A stretch of 37,252 bases of DNA from Calothrix rhizosoleniae SC01 (GCF_900185595.1 NZ_FYBH01000187.1:1-37252), one strand, 5' to 3'; counted from the stretch's first letter, positions 7,819 through 17,273 are shown. The notes: a model not told the origin generated them from the letters alone. Translations and numbers: made by a program.

Positions 7819-9120
7819 ATGCAGCTAATATTATTTTTAACTGGTTTAGCAGTCGGTTTAGGGTTATGGATGTGGCAAAAGCTACAAACTGAACGTTACT
7901 TAGGAAAAGTACCGAAAAATTTTGCACCCCGTTCTTCTGGAGGAGAACTACCTTTAATTCATCAATTGCAACATAAAATTACTGTTTTAGAACAACAAAA
8001 GCTCGGTTTACAACAACAGCTGCACGATTACCAACAACTGCTAGATTTAGCACCAATAGCATATTTGCATGTGGATGAAGACAATCAACTTCTGTTGTGT
8101 AATCACCATGCAAAACAAATGCTCAGTCTACAAAGATGGCAGTCTGGAAAGTTAAGGTTGTTATTAGAGTTAGTACGTTCTTACGAATTAGATCGGTTAA
8201 TCGAACAAACTCGCAAACGCCAAGAATTTCAATCTGCAGAATGGGTATATCACCCATCTTGTGATCACGACGCGACTGGGGTTAATATGGAATCTTTAGC
8301 GATTAGAGGCTATAGTTTCCCTTTAGTGAATGGAGAAGTAGCTGTTTTTCTCGAAAATCGCCAACCCTTATTGGATGTTCATAAAGCTCGTGATCGTGCT
8401 TTTTCTGATTTAGCTCACGAACTGAGGACTCCCCTGACATCCATTCGTTTGGTGGTGGAGACTTTACAAGATCGCTTAGATGCTCCGTTTAATCGCCTGG
8501 TGAATCGTCTGTTACAAGAGGTTGACCGGCTAATTGATTTGGTTCAAAGATGGTTAGAATTAACACAACTCGAAACAAATGCCAGTATCACATTACACCG
8601 TCAGCCTGTTGAATTGCGATCGCTAATTCTCTCGGTTTGGGAAACTTTAGAGCCATTGGCAAAGCGCCGTCAAATTCACATATCTGATACTAATTGTGAA
8701 GAAGTATGGATTAATGTCGATAGTTCCCAAATGTATCAAGTGTTTCTGAATTTACTGGATAATGCCATCAAATATACCCCTGATGGGGGAACCATTCATA
8801 TTAACACAGAGACTATGATAAAAAATAACCAACCATTACTAGGAGTTAACATTATTGATTCAGGAAAAGGTTTTGCAGATAAAGATTTACCTAATGTATT
8901 TGAAAGATTTTATCGAGGTGATGAATCCCGTGTCCGTTTACAAGAAAAAGCAGGGAATGGAAATACATTGATTGCAGGAAGTGGTTTAGGTTTAGCCATT
9001 GTCCGCCAAATTGTTTTAGCCCACGAAGGTTTTATTCAAGCTATGAATGACCCCCAGACTGGTGGAGCAAAGTTACGAATACTACTTCCTCAAAATGAGG
9101 TGGCAAATCATCTGAGCTGA
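7819..9120 (+). CDS. sphS: Phosphate-sensing histidine kinase SphS
   Basis: The protein has 433 residues. An N-terminal hydrophobic segment (2-20) anchors it to the membrane. A coiled stretch (about 45-75) leads into a PAS domain (LLDLAPIAYLHVDEDNQ, about 75-180). The HisKA domain has phosphorylated His200 in FSDLAHELRTPLTSIR. The ATPase domain shows the N box (NLLDNAIKYTPDGG), G1 (DSGKGF), F box (FERFYRG) and G2 (GSGLGLAIV). This single-TM, PAS-containing layout is that of cyanobacterial SphS, equivalent to PhoR. It follows sphR after the tandem duplication, and phoU follows after 39 bp, so the three are probably one operon. Confidence 0.88.
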   Translation: MQLILFLTGLAVGLGLWMWQKLQTERYLGKVPKNFAPRSSGGELPLIHQLQHKITVLEQQKLGLQQQLHDYQQLLDLAPIAYLHVDEDNQLLLCNHHAKQMLSLQRWQSGKLRLLLELVRSYELDRLIEQTRKRQEFQSAEWVYHPSCDHDATGVNMESLAIRGYSFPLVNGEVAVFLENRQPLLDVHKARDRAFSDLAHELRTPLTSIRLVVETLQDRLDAPFNRLVNRLLQEVDRLIDLVQRWLELTQLETNASITLHRQPVELRSLILSVWETLEPLAKRRQIHISDTNCEEVWINVDSSQMYQVFLNLLDNAIKYTPDGGTIHINTETMIKNNQPLLGVNIIDSGKGFADKDLPNVFERFYRGDESRVRLQEKAGNGNTLIAGSGLGLAIVRQIVLAHEGFIQAMNDPQTGGAKLRILLPQNEVANHLS

Positions 9121-9159
9121 AACTATAATTTAATCAATTTTATTTAATATTTTTTATCT

Positions 9160-9846
9160 ATGTTTGAAGTTAAAACATTAAAATCACTCCTTTACGACGA
9201 AAGTTCTGGAAGACCCCAGTTAACAAAAAAAATTAGAGCCATAGAGCAGGACATTTTACGCATGGGAGCTTTAGTAGAGCGTTCTTCCCGTCTAAGTCAT
9301 CAAGCTCTATTTGAACGGGATTTACATTCAGCCGAGCAAATTCCCCTATTAGATAAACAAATTGATCGCTTTTATAAGCAAATAGAGGTTGATTGTGTTG
9401 CTATTATGACATTACAAGCACCTGTAGCCCATGACTTACGCTGTCTGAGTGCTTTTATGCAGTTAGTGCGAGACTTGGAACGGATTGGTGATTATGCCAA
9501 GGATATTGGTGAAATCGCAGTCAAGAATTTCCCTTATCCTCCCCATCCTTGTTTGCCGGATGTTGCTATTATGTCTCATCAAGCCCAAAGTATGTTGGCT
9601 ACTAGCTTGGTGTCATTAGCGGAATTGGATGGAGCTGGTGGTAGAAGGATGAAGGAATTAGATAATGATGTAGACGATTCTTACGAGCGTTTATATCAAA
9701 TCTTAGCTTCTCAAAGCGATATCCAAGGAGCGGTGGAACCAATTTTGTTATTGGGGTTAGCAATTCGTTGTTTAGAAAGAATGGCAGATCACGCCACAAA
9801 TATTGGTCAACGAGTAGCATATATAGTGACTGGTCAGCGTTCTTGA
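9160..9846 (+). CDS. phoU: Phosphate signalling protein PhoU
   Basis: The product has 228 residues with the two repeated three-helix PhoU bundles (about 20-110 and 125-220). Both carry the metal-binding signatures: DLERIGDYAKDIGEIA in the first and CLERMADHATNIGQRVAYI in the second. PhoU restrains the phosphate kinase when phosphate is plentiful and links it to the Pst transporter. No pst genes are in the window. The position 39 bp after sphS supports co-transcription. Confidence 0.9.
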   Translation: MFEVKTLKSLLYDESSGRPQLTKKIRAIEQDILRMGALVERSSRLSHQALFERDLHSAEQIPLLDKQIDRFYKQIEVDCVAIMTLQAPVAHDLRCLSAFMQLVRDLERIGDYAKDIGEIAVKNFPYPPHPCLPDVAIMSHQAQSMLATSLVSLAELDGAGGRRMKELDNDVDDSYERLYQILASQSDIQGAVEPILLLGLAIRCLERMADHATNIGQRVAYIVTGQRS

Positions 9847-10314
9847 GTCAAACAATTTTGGATTTTGGATTTTGGATTTTGGATTGACCCCATGTCTAAA
9901 GTCAGGGGCTTGAAATAAGGAATTATTGCGCCTTGTACTTATGCATCGCGGCACAATTATTTTTCCACAAATAAATTTGAGGGCTTGTATCCTTTTCTTT
10001 TTCGGTCAGAAAATATATTTCAGGCAACTCTTAGGAAATTTCCAGAACTAAAATTACTAAGGGACTACAAATTAACCTGCGCCATTGTCACTGGTAAAAT
10101 TATTTTCAGAAATCACCTTATAAATCTCTAGCAGCTGCCATAGTTAGCAAGGGAAGACTTTTCAATGGCACTGACATGATAAATGTTTTTTCTTTATTCC
10201 TGAATAATAGTACTAATCTCAGTTGAATGCAATACAAAAATTGCCAGTGAGGATAACAAATTTTTACATACATCACCCTGAAAACCGCGCTTTGCCTTTC
10301 TTTCCCTCCCTGCA
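9847..10314. other. Repeat-filled intergenic stretch after phoU
   Basis: It holds four perfect TTTTGGA heptamers at 9856-9883, then GATTGACCCCAT, which also follows the same heptamers near 17960. At about 9940-10010 is a dispersed repeat: TTATGCATCGCGGCACAATTA recurs near 37203, CCACAAATAAATTT recurs near 37235, and the following GGGCTT…TATCCTTTTCTTTTT recurs near 700. No gene is supported; a 65-codon minus-strand frame (10118-10315) has no family resemblance strong enough to accept. Confidence 0.6.
9856..9883 (+). repeat. TTTTGGA heptamer tandem repeat (STRR type)
   Basis: Four head-to-tail TTTTGGA units immediately after phoU. Related one- to three-unit versions occur near 6504, 17940, 23800 and, mixed with TTTTAGA and on the other strand, 27390-27450. 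Heptanucleotide STRRs are typical of heterocystous cyanobacteria. Confidence 0.85.
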
Positions 10315-10710
10315 ATGAATTACGGGCTAATAAACCAACAAACCACCACCTACGAAGCTATCCAAGAACTCAGGTGTATCGTACCTCCCATGTCTCCCGT
10401 GCCTGATATTTCCATTATTAAGAGCGATCGCCTCTCCGATGAAGATGGCTCATTTCCAGGTTCACCGGACTGGTTAATTGAAATTCGCTCCCCCGATCAA
10501 GGTACCTTAGAACTACAAAATAAAATCCTCCACTGCTTGAGTAATGGGACTCAGCTTGCTTGGCTGATTGATATTCAGCGACAACAAATCTGGGTTTGGG
10601 AAAATCAAGAATTACCACTGATTTATGCTGGAGCTGATACTTTGCCCACCCTTGGCAATATTTCAGGGTTGACTGTTGAAACCGTGATAGCAATGACCAA
10701 GCAACGATAA
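10315..10710 (+). CDS. Uma2-family (DUF820) PD-(D/E)XK nuclease-like protein, N-terminally truncated
   Basis: The product has 131 residues and matches the C-terminal two thirds of cyanobacterial Uma2 proteins: YEAIQELRC…VPDISIIKSDRL, PDWLIEIRSPDQ, and NGTQLAWLIDIQRQQIWVW. The D…E-x-R core of the restriction-like fold is present. The family usually has about 180-200 residues with an LTLEEFL-type start; roughly the first 60 are missing and no in-frame remnant is seen upstream. It may be a decayed gene, or start at a non-standard place. Its function in cyanobacteria is unknown to me. Confidence 0.6.
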   Translation: MNYGLINQQTTTYEAIQELRCIVPPMSPVPDISIIKSDRLSDEDGSFPGSPDWLIEIRSPDQGTLELQNKILHCLSNGTQLAWLIDIQRQQIWVWENQELPLIYAGADTLPTLGNISGLTVETVIAMTKQR

Positions 10711-10718
10711 CTTTCTAA

Positions 10719-13556
10719 TCAAACAGAACTGATATCATCTGTTGCTACCAAATTCCACAACGCATCAATACCACTACCTATATATTCGCTATCTTGGTGC
10801 TGGGAAATCCATTCGACCACAACAGTAGTAATATCGCTACAGTCTTTACCCAACTTGCCCAAGGCATTAGCAGCATGTCTACGCACCTTAGACTCCTCAT
10901 CCTCTAGCTGTGCTAAAAGTGCTTCTACTAACTGGGGCACCCTATTACCCAAGTTGCCCAAAGCGTGAACAGCATGTATACGCACAAAACAATTCTCATC
11001 TCCTAGACGTTCAAAAAGTGGTTCTACTACTTCAGGTGTCCCATTACCCAAGTTTCCCAAGGCATTAGCAGTATTCCAACGGACATCAGAATCCTCATCC
11101 TCTAGCCGTGCTAACAGTGGTTTTACTATTTGTGGTGTCCCATTACCCAAGTTGCCCACGACCTGATCCTCATCCCCTAGCTGTGCTAATAATGCTGATA
11201 TTACTTCTGGTGAACCATTACCCAATCTGCTCAAGGCATAAGCAGCAACTCTACGCATATAAAAATACTCATCTACAAGTAGTGCCAATAGTGTTTTTAT
11301 TGCTTCCTCTTTTTCTCCCAAAGTTCCACGATATTCCTGCAATCGCACTTGCAACGGCACTTGCTTCATCCATTCCCCTGAATTTTTCAAAAGTTGCAGT
11401 GCTTCAGCTTCAAACCTACTTTCATTCAAACTGCAAAGGCTCTTAAAAACCTGCGTGCGGATTGTTTCACCAACCTGCTCATCATCACTTATTTCCAAAC
11501 CCACTAATTGCTGTAAAATATCTGTCACCAAAACATCATTAGCAACTTCTAAATCTTCCGCCAAACAGCTAGCTGCAAAAAATAGATTTCGGTGCAGCCA
11601 TTGTTCATAGAGTGTAGATTGCTCCAAGATATGCTTAATAGTTTTAGTCGCTTTTTTCGGCTTTTGCTGGGCAATTAACAACAGCAAAACCTCTCGCCAA
11701 TGGGCATCACAAAGATACCTTTCAATATGCTCCAACACCACCTCAAATTCTTCATCTTCCTGACGGTAGCGGATATCCTCTGCTGCTAAATATTCCTGAA
11801 ATGTCTTATGGACAAAAGCATAACAGTCTTGCCCTTGTTCATTTAACAAACCTGTCCGTTCCCGAATATGATCTATAAACCGTTGCGCTTCTGATTTAGC
11901 TTGATGTCGCTGTAGGCGTTTTTGTTCGGCAATAAACTTGCTTAATTGCTTAATCAATTCATCTTTATCAATCAGTGTTCCCCCTTCTTTATCCCCCGTA
12001 CCTCCTTGGGTATGAATCCAGTAAGCAAGCTGTTGCATTAAGCGGGGAATATCATCCCGATTTAGATATTCAAAAGGCAATTTATAATTCAGTTCTTTAC
12101 CTGCATCCCAATTAGTTAATAGGGTATTCATCGCCCGTTCATAAAGTTTGTAGCGTTGTCTGGGAAGATGTGCCTCATAACGATGAATTAGGGCAATAAT
12201 TGTTAAGAGTAGTGGGTTACGGGCTAATTCTTGGATGCGCTTTTGCTCTGCTAAAGCTTTTTGCAAACTTTCTTGCCTTCTTGTGGCTTCTGTTGGATCT
12301 TGAAAGCGGCTTTTATACCAGTTCTCAGTGAATCTTTTGATTTTGTCATCATCAAATAACTGTAACTGATAGTGGGGAAACTCGTCTGTGCGGAAAAAGT
12401 CCCGGCGATACCCTGCTGGGCGAGACGTAATAATGGTTCTATTGGATGGAAACTGCTTTAAAAAATTATCAATTCGCTGAACAATTTCATATCGTCTTCC
12501 TGGTTTTGCTACCTCATCCAAGCCATCGAGTAAAATTAAGGCTTTACCATCTTCTAGCCAATATTCAAAGAATGCCGATGGTAGCTGTTTCACCTGCAAA
12601 TTACTAATTGCAAACTGTCGGATAAATTCTAAAATACTCAGACTATCTGCATATCTAACTAAATCTCGAATTTTAATTAAAATTGGCAAGAAATTTTCTT
12701 CGGTTTGTAAATCTGTCCTTGGTTGGATTTGATTCTGAGCTAATGTGACAGCAAAATAGCTCATCAAAGTCGTTTTACCCGAACCTGGTGTCCCCAGCAA
12801 AACAAATTTATGAGATTTAGTTTCAGTCAAGAATTCTTGTGCGGAAAACTTTCTGCCCTTACCTCCTCCCAGCCTGAACATTTGACGTTGCTCTTGTAAT
12901 AATTCTACTTGACGTTGATTAATATTTTGGGAGTTGGAACCTGCTTCTATAAATCCCAAATCCTGTAGAGAATTTGTCGATGCCATTTCCACCACATCAG
13001 GCATCACAAATATTTGTGGCAGATGAACTCCTGTCTTATCTGTCTCCTGTCCTTCTACAGCTATGCCTGCAAATTTAACATCATCAAAGTAGTAAGATAT
13101 TTGTTGGAGATAATCTGCTTGGGCAATTTTAATCTCTAAATAGGCGGTAGTTTTGACAAAATAAGTCTCTATAAATTTTTTTAGCCAATTATTAATACTG
13201 TTTTCAGGAAATTGCCATTGATGATTATCTGCTTTGAGATTGTGCCAAATTTCAATTAATAAATCTAAGCTAGGGCTTGTTTTATCTTGCAGGGGTTTTT
13301 GTAATTCTGACAGCACCGATGCATTTTTAAAAAACCTGGTTAAAATATCTTGTTGTTGCTTATCATCACAGGAATAAAACAATTGCTGTTCATAGAGCTG
13401 CTTTTCATCCCATTCCTTAGCAGCCATAATCCCAGCCTTTAAAGCTTTTGCAAAATCATCAGGATTGCAAGCACTATTAATTCTAGCAATTAGTGGTTTG
13501 GCTAGGGGAATTACTACCTTGACTATAGCGCCGATAGTTCCTAAATCTAAAGGCAT
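10719..13556 (-). CDS. NACHT-domain NTPase with C-terminal HEAT repeats
   Basis: The protein has 945 residues. The N-terminal part (1-200) is an uncharacterised helical effector or sensor-like region. The NACHT ATPase has Walker A GTPGSGKTT (255-263) and Walker B ILLDGLDE (341-348), followed by RTIITSRPAGYRR and the winged-helix part with FVHKTFQEYLAAEDI. HEAT-like repeats of 33 residues (LGNGTPEVVEPLFERLGDE type) fill about 760-925. Bacterial NACHT proteins include antiphage defence proteins and signalling NTPases; this architecture fits that group, but a defence role is only inferred. It stands alone on the minus strand, next to a truncated Uma2 gene, in an accessory-looking stretch. Confidence 0.8.
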   Translation of the reverse strand: MPLDLGTIGAIVKVVIPLAKPLIARINSACNPDDFAKALKAGIMAAKEWDEKQLYEQQLFYSCDDKQQQDILTRFFKNASVLSELQKPLQDKTSPSLDLLIEIWHNLKADNHQWQFPENSINNWLKKFIETYFVKTTAYLEIKIAQADYLQQISYYFDDVKFAGIAVEGQETDKTGVHLPQIFVMPDVVEMASTNSLQDLGFIEAGSNSQNINQRQVELLQEQRQMFRLGGGKGRKFSAQEFLTETKSHKFVLLGTPGSGKTTLMSYFAVTLAQNQIQPRTDLQTEENFLPILIKIRDLVRYADSLSILEFIRQFAISNLQVKQLPSAFFEYWLEDGKALILLDGLDEVAKPGRRYEIVQRIDNFLKQFPSNRTIITSRPAGYRRDFFRTDEFPHYQLQLFDDDKIKRFTENWYKSRFQDPTEATRRQESLQKALAEQKRIQELARNPLLLTIIALIHRYEAHLPRQRYKLYERAMNTLLTNWDAGKELNYKLPFEYLNRDDIPRLMQQLAYWIHTQGGTGDKEGGTLIDKDELIKQLSKFIAEQKRLQRHQAKSEAQRFIDHIRERTGLLNEQGQDCYAFVHKTFQEYLAAEDIRYRQEDEEFEVVLEHIERYLCDAHWREVLLLLIAQQKPKKATKTIKHILEQSTLYEQWLHRNLFFAASCLAEDLEVANDVLVTDILQQLVGLEISDDEQVGETIRTQVFKSLCSLNESRFEAEALQLLKNSGEWMKQVPLQVRLQEYRGTLGEKEEAIKTLLALLVDEYFYMRRVAAYALSRLGNGSPEVISALLAQLGDEDQVVGNLGNGTPQIVKPLLARLEDEDSDVRWNTANALGNLGNGTPEVVEPLFERLGDENCFVRIHAVHALGNLGNRVPQLVEALLAQLEDEESKVRRHAANALGKLGKDCSDITTVVVEWISQHQDSEYIGSGIDALWNLVATDDISSV
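10847..11250 (-). repeat. 99-bp HEAT-coding DNA repeats in the NACHT gene
   Basis: The phrase TACCCAA-(C/G)TTGCCCAA and its variants begins at 10847, 10946, 11045, 11144 and 11219. The first four are exactly 99 bp apart; the last spacing is 75 bp. The short unit lacks 24 bp, that is 8 residues, removing the R-x-x-A-A-x-AL helix part of one HEAT repeat. High nucleotide similarity between units suggests recent expansion and contraction. Confidence 0.8.
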
Positions 13557-13600
13557 ATTTTTGCAAACAGGGTTTCACAATGTATTCTATCTTACCTTTA

Positions 13601-13721
13601 ATGTTTGCAACACATAAATTCTTCGTAAGGGCACGGCACCATTAAGATACTTTTATATATTGAAAGATTATGGATGCCGTGCCCCTACCCATCTGTCCTA
13701 TTCTTTTGTCAAAATGGTATC
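13601..13721. repeat. Dispersed ~120-bp repeat with a 10-bp inverted pair (copy 1)
   Basis: It shares AATGTTTGCAACA…TCGTAAGGGCACGGCACC…AAGATACTTTTATATATTG…ATGGTATCAC with 34823-34941. In this copy GGGCACGGCA (13629-13638) and TGCCGTGCCC (13675-13684) form a perfect 10-bp inverted pair. It lies between two convergent-side gene ends and reaches within 3 bp of the stop of the substrate-binding protein gene. It may be a MITE-like or terminator-like element. Confidence 0.75.
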
Positions 13722-13723
13722 AC

Positions 13724-15487
13724 CTACTTTCGCCGCCAATCTTTAATATTCCACGTCTCCGCATCCCAAGGAGTTAAATCCACACCCACAAGACTATTGC
13801 TCACCGCACTCACATCTGCACGAGCAACTACAGGAATTAGTACCACATCTGCAATCAACAAATCATTCATCTGGATAAATAACTGCCGACGTTTCTCAGG
13901 ATTCAACTCAGTTGTGGATTGTTTCCAAAGTTTGTCATATTTAGGATTACAGTAGCGTGGATAATTTTGCCGTGTCCAATTATTGCTTTTCTGAGAAATT
14001 TGATCGCAAGTCCACCGCCTCAAATATATCCCAGGATCTGGATTAGTATTACCAGTAGTAAACATTTCCATGTCTGCATAGAAATGACTAATGGTGTCTG
14101 GGTTCGCAGGATCATTGGAGAAGAAAATACTCCCATCAATATTTTTTAGCTCTACATCTACACCCACAGATGTTAATGCTTGTTTGACTACTTCCTGGGT
14201 TTTTTGTCGCACAGGATTAACGGAAGTTTGAAACACAACCTTCATTTCTGTGCCATTTTTATCTCGAATACCCTTACCATTACTATCTTTCCATCCCGCT
14301 TCATCCAATAAAGCAGCTGCTTTTTTCAGGTTAAATTCGTAGGTATTATTCGGAGACTTATAAATATCCGGTGCGACAAGAATATTTGCAGTCGCGTTAC
14401 CAGTAGCACCGTATAATCTTTGAGAAATGTTATCTCGGTCAATAATATAACTAAAAGCCTGACGCACTTTCTTGTCACGAAAGAAAGGATGGGGAAACTT
14501 GAGACTAGAACGTTCTCCATCTGGAGTTGCTTGATTGGGATCGGTAAAATTAAGTAAAATTCGCTCTACACTACCTCCAAAACTGCTTGCTAGTTTCCCC
14601 TTACCTGATGCTTGCAACTGTTTGAGAATTGGTGCTTCTACCTGGATGTTCCAACCATAGTCTGCATCTTGTGTCTGCAACACTGCTCTCGCTGCGGAAG
14701 TTGCATCCCCACCACCCTTCATTTCTACGCGCTCAAAAAACAGCTTATCTGCTTCCCGAAAGAATTTATTTGGCTCAAAAACAACAATATCCCCAGGTTT
14801 AAATTCTACTACTTTGTAGGGGCCAGTACCCACAGGCTTTAAATTTGCTGGAGCTTCCCTAGCATTGGCACCATTATATTTCTCAAAAATATGCTTAGGT
14901 AGTACCATGCCGTTTTCACCTACGAAAGCTACTGACCAATCTGGGTTAATGTCCTTAAAATTAATTTTAACGGTATAGTCGTCAATGGCTTCGACACTTT
15001 TAAGTAATTCTGTAGTGGTACTGGAACCTGTTTCGGGGTTAGAGAAAAATTTGTAAGTAAAAACCACATCTGCTGAGCTAAAAGGTTTACCATCAGACCA
15101 TTTCACACCCTGCTTGAGTTTCCAAGTAACAGATTTACCATCTTTGGCAATTCCCCCATTTTCCAAGGTAGGTATTTCTGCGGCCAGGAAAGGTATTAAT
15201 TTACCATCTTTGTCATAACTTGCCAGAGGTTCATAAGTAATGCGACTACCTTCAAAATCTTTGGTTCCATTGGCTAAGTGGGGGTTGAGGATAGTTGGTG
15301 CTTGCCAATATAGCAGCCGTAGGGTTTTATTTGTAGCGGAGTCAGCAGAATTTGCCCCAGGAGGAGAATTTGGTGAAGAACAGGCTGTTAAAAATAATAT
15401 ATTGATTAACGACAGCAGAAAAATGTTACCTAAACTGAATTTATTCCCATTTTTTTTTCGTAATGCACTCAATAGTAAATTGTTCAT
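13724..15487 (-). CDS. Peptide-type ABC transporter substrate-binding lipoprotein (SBP_bac_5)
   Basis: The product has 587 residues. A basic N-terminus and a hydrophobic stretch lead to a lipobox LTAC (cysteine near residue 36), so it is exported and lipid-anchored, facing the periplasm. The family 5 core is clear: TLRLLYWQAPTILNPHLA, YEPLASYDKDGKLIPFLA, WKLKQGVKWSDGKPFSSADVVFTYKF, PVGTGPYKV, KVRQAFSYIIDRD and the C-terminal PYxxPKYD-like segment (YPRYCNPKYDKLW). Family 5 proteins bind oligopeptides, dipeptides, nickel complexes or other cargo. No permease or ATPase gene is adjacent, so the transporter partners are elsewhere and the ligand is unknown. Confidence 0.85.
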   Translation of the reverse strand: MNNLLLSALRKKNGNKFSLGNIFLLSLINILFLTACSSPNSPPGANSADSATNKTLRLLYWQAPTILNPHLANGTKDFEGSRITYEPLASYDKDGKLIPFLAAEIPTLENGGIAKDGKSVTWKLKQGVKWSDGKPFSSADVVFTYKFFSNPETGSSTTTELLKSVEAIDDYTVKINFKDINPDWSVAFVGENGMVLPKHIFEKYNGANAREAPANLKPVGTGPYKVVEFKPGDIVVFEPNKFFREADKLFFERVEMKGGGDATSAARAVLQTQDADYGWNIQVEAPILKQLQASGKGKLASSFGGSVERILLNFTDPNQATPDGERSSLKFPHPFFRDKKVRQAFSYIIDRDNISQRLYGATGNATANILVAPDIYKSPNNTYEFNLKKAAALLDEAGWKDSNGKGIRDKNGTEMKVVFQTSVNPVRQKTQEVVKQALTSVGVDVELKNIDGSIFFSNDPANPDTISHFYADMEMFTTGNTNPDPGIYLRRWTCDQISQKSNNWTRQNYPRYCNPKYDKLWKQSTTELNPEKRRQLFIQMNDLLIADVVLIPVVARADVSAVSNSLVGVDLTPWDAETWNIKDWRRK

Positions 15488-16352
15488 GAATCCTCACACA
15501 CTCCTCTAATTTGGATATTGGGCTCCAAGGTAGAGCCAATTTTATCATCCGTGTCAAGAAGAGGCAGGGGAGCAGGGGGCAGGGGAAAGAGGGAAAGAGG
15601 GAAAGAGGGAAAGAGGGGAAGAGGGGAAGAGTGAGGTAAAAAATACAATCGCTTCTAGGAAAGTAATCTCAAATCTCAAATCGCAAATCCAAACTTCACA
15701 CATAATGACGGATTTAAGAATATCTTTGTGCTGCAAAGAGTAACATTTTTGCTAATATTTCTTGTCTTTGCATAGTTGATAAAGCAAAACCAAGAATAAT
15801 TATATAATTTGGTTTTAAAAACTTCTTTCTTTAAGCGATCGCTTTTCAAAAATCTTTAGAATTATGCTGATATTCTATTAATAACTAGTTATGAGAATAC
15901 TATCGAAAGTTATCTTGTGTTATATCCAATAATTACAAAAAAATTAAGACTAATTCAAAACATTATTTTGGATGGCTTTACTCTCTAATGCAAGGGTAAA
16001 CATCGATAGATACTTATACTTACCATATATTTATTGCTGTTTTTTGTTTACAAAAAATAAGTAATAGTTTTACATGACTCTCATTAAGAACATAAATATA
16101 TTGTTGCTATAGCTAATCTGCTAGAGAATAAATAGCTAGTTTTATGGTTGAATATTACAAAAAGTTTACACTTAAAAACATAAATATATTTAATAATACA
16201 AAATTTTTGTTAAATATGGTCAGAGAACATAGTAATTTGCCTAGTAGAACATTGTAAAATTAGTAAAGTTTTTGTTTTTCATTAGTATGGAAACGTAATT
16301 ATATTTTTCAGGTAAATAGGTAATTAGATACAACAAAAATGGAGGCGAACGA
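15488..16352. other. 865-bp AT-rich stretch before the Ni/Co importer
   Basis: The first 140 bases include the GTGTCAAGAAGAGGCAGGGG repeat start (15551) running into GGGAAAGA octamer repeats (about 15592-15625). From 15730 on it is very AT-rich with no gene. A HIP1 octamer lies at 15835. A perfect 12-bp palindrome ATAACTAGTTAT is at 15881-15892. ACATAAATATATT occurs at 16090 and again at 16178. I saw no recognisable cobalamin riboswitch core or NikR half-sites. The importer promoter must lie in the last few hundred bases. Confidence 0.5.
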
Positions 16353-17273
16353 ATGCATATTCCAGATAGCTTTGTTTCTGTACCAGTGGCAATATCCACT
16401 AGTGTAGTTAGTGTAGCAGCCCTGACAGTTTCCTTGAAGCGATCGCAAACAAATTTAGGTACCCGTCATGCCCCAATTTTGGGTTTAACTACCGCTTTTA
16501 TTTTTGCAGCGCAAATGATTAATTTCCCAGTGGCTGGAGGTACTAGCGGTCACCTCTCGGGAGGAGCTTTAGCCGCAATTATTTTGGGTAGTCCTTGGGC
16601 AGGGACGTTATGTATCGCTACAGTGTTAATTATTCAGGCGGTGTTATTTGCTGATGGTGGAATTACCGCCTTGGGAGCAAATATTTTGAACCTGGCAGTA
16701 ATTGGGGTCTGGGTAGGATGGTTGTTAACCCAAACTTTACAGAGATTATTTGGCGGTTCTAGGGCGCGTTTACCTTTGGCTGCAGGGATTGCAGCAGGTG
16801 TGAGTATAGTTGTAGCTGCGATCGCTTGTGCCATTGAATTGGCGATTTCAGGAACTGCATCTCTGGTGGTTTTACCAACTATGGCAGGGGTACATATTCT
16901 GATTGGGTTAGGGGAAGGCTTAATTACAGGTGGTGTAATTGCTTACTTGGCTAATGCCAGACCAGATTTATTACCAGGTGGGCAGCAGCAATTCCGTGGT
17001 TGGCTGACACCAATTGTGACTATTTTCCTGATTGCTGGAGTCTTATCCTTAGGGGCATCAGCATGGCCCGATGGCTTAGAAAAAGTGGCTGGGGATTTAG
17101 GATTTCTCAATTTAGCCGAAAATGTGAGGTTAGCTGTGCCAACTCCTTTAGCTGACTATGAAATTCAGGGTTTAGGTTCCATCGGTACAAGTATCGCCGG
17201 ATTAATTGGAGCGGCATTTTGTTTTATAGTTGCATTTGGTTTAGCAAAGGTGGTGAAACCAAAAAATGCCTAA
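16353..17273 (+). CDS. ECF nickel/cobalt transporter substrate-binding component, NikM/CbiM type with fused C-terminal PDGLE domain
   Basis: The product has 306 residues and begins MHIPDSF. The exposed N-terminus and His2 form the metal site of the CbiM/NikM family, which fixes this start; a GGAGG site precedes it. Several membrane segments follow, with conserved PVAGGTSGHLSGG and LFADGGITALGANILN. The C-terminal part has the WPDGLEKVAGDLGFL motif and one more membrane segment, equivalent to the separate CbiN/NikN subunit. This fused form is commonly seen for nickel importers, but cobalt cannot be excluded. The next gene overlaps by 8 bp. Nickel could serve an uptake hydrogenase; cobalt could serve the cobalamin that NrdJ needs. 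Confidence 0.85.
   Translation: MHIPDSFVSVPVAISTSVVSVAALTVSLKRSQTNLGTRHAPILGLTTAFIFAAQMINFPVAGGTSGHLSGGALAAIILGSPWAGTLCIATVLIIQAVLFADGGITALGANILNLAVIGVWVGWLLTQTLQRLFGGSRARLPLAAGIAAGVSIVVAAIACAIELAISGTASLVVLPTMAGVHILIGLGEGLITGGVIAYLANARPDLLPGGQQQFRGWLTPIVTIFLIAGVLSLGASAWPDGLEKVAGDLGFLNLAENVRLAVPTPLADYEIQGLGSIGTSIAGLIGAAFCFIVAFGLAKVVKPKNA

Noticed and set aside
10118-10315. 65-codon minus-strand frame upstream of the Uma2 gene
   Set aside because: No domain or membrane pattern and no ribosome-binding site; its end (MSVPLKSLPLLTM) only vaguely recalls Uma2 N-termini and is on the wrong strand.
15730-16352. Cobalamin or nickel riboswitch before the Ni/Co importer
   Set aside because: I looked for the conserved cobalamin core (GCCACTG-like) and paired GC-rich stems and found only AT-rich sequence.
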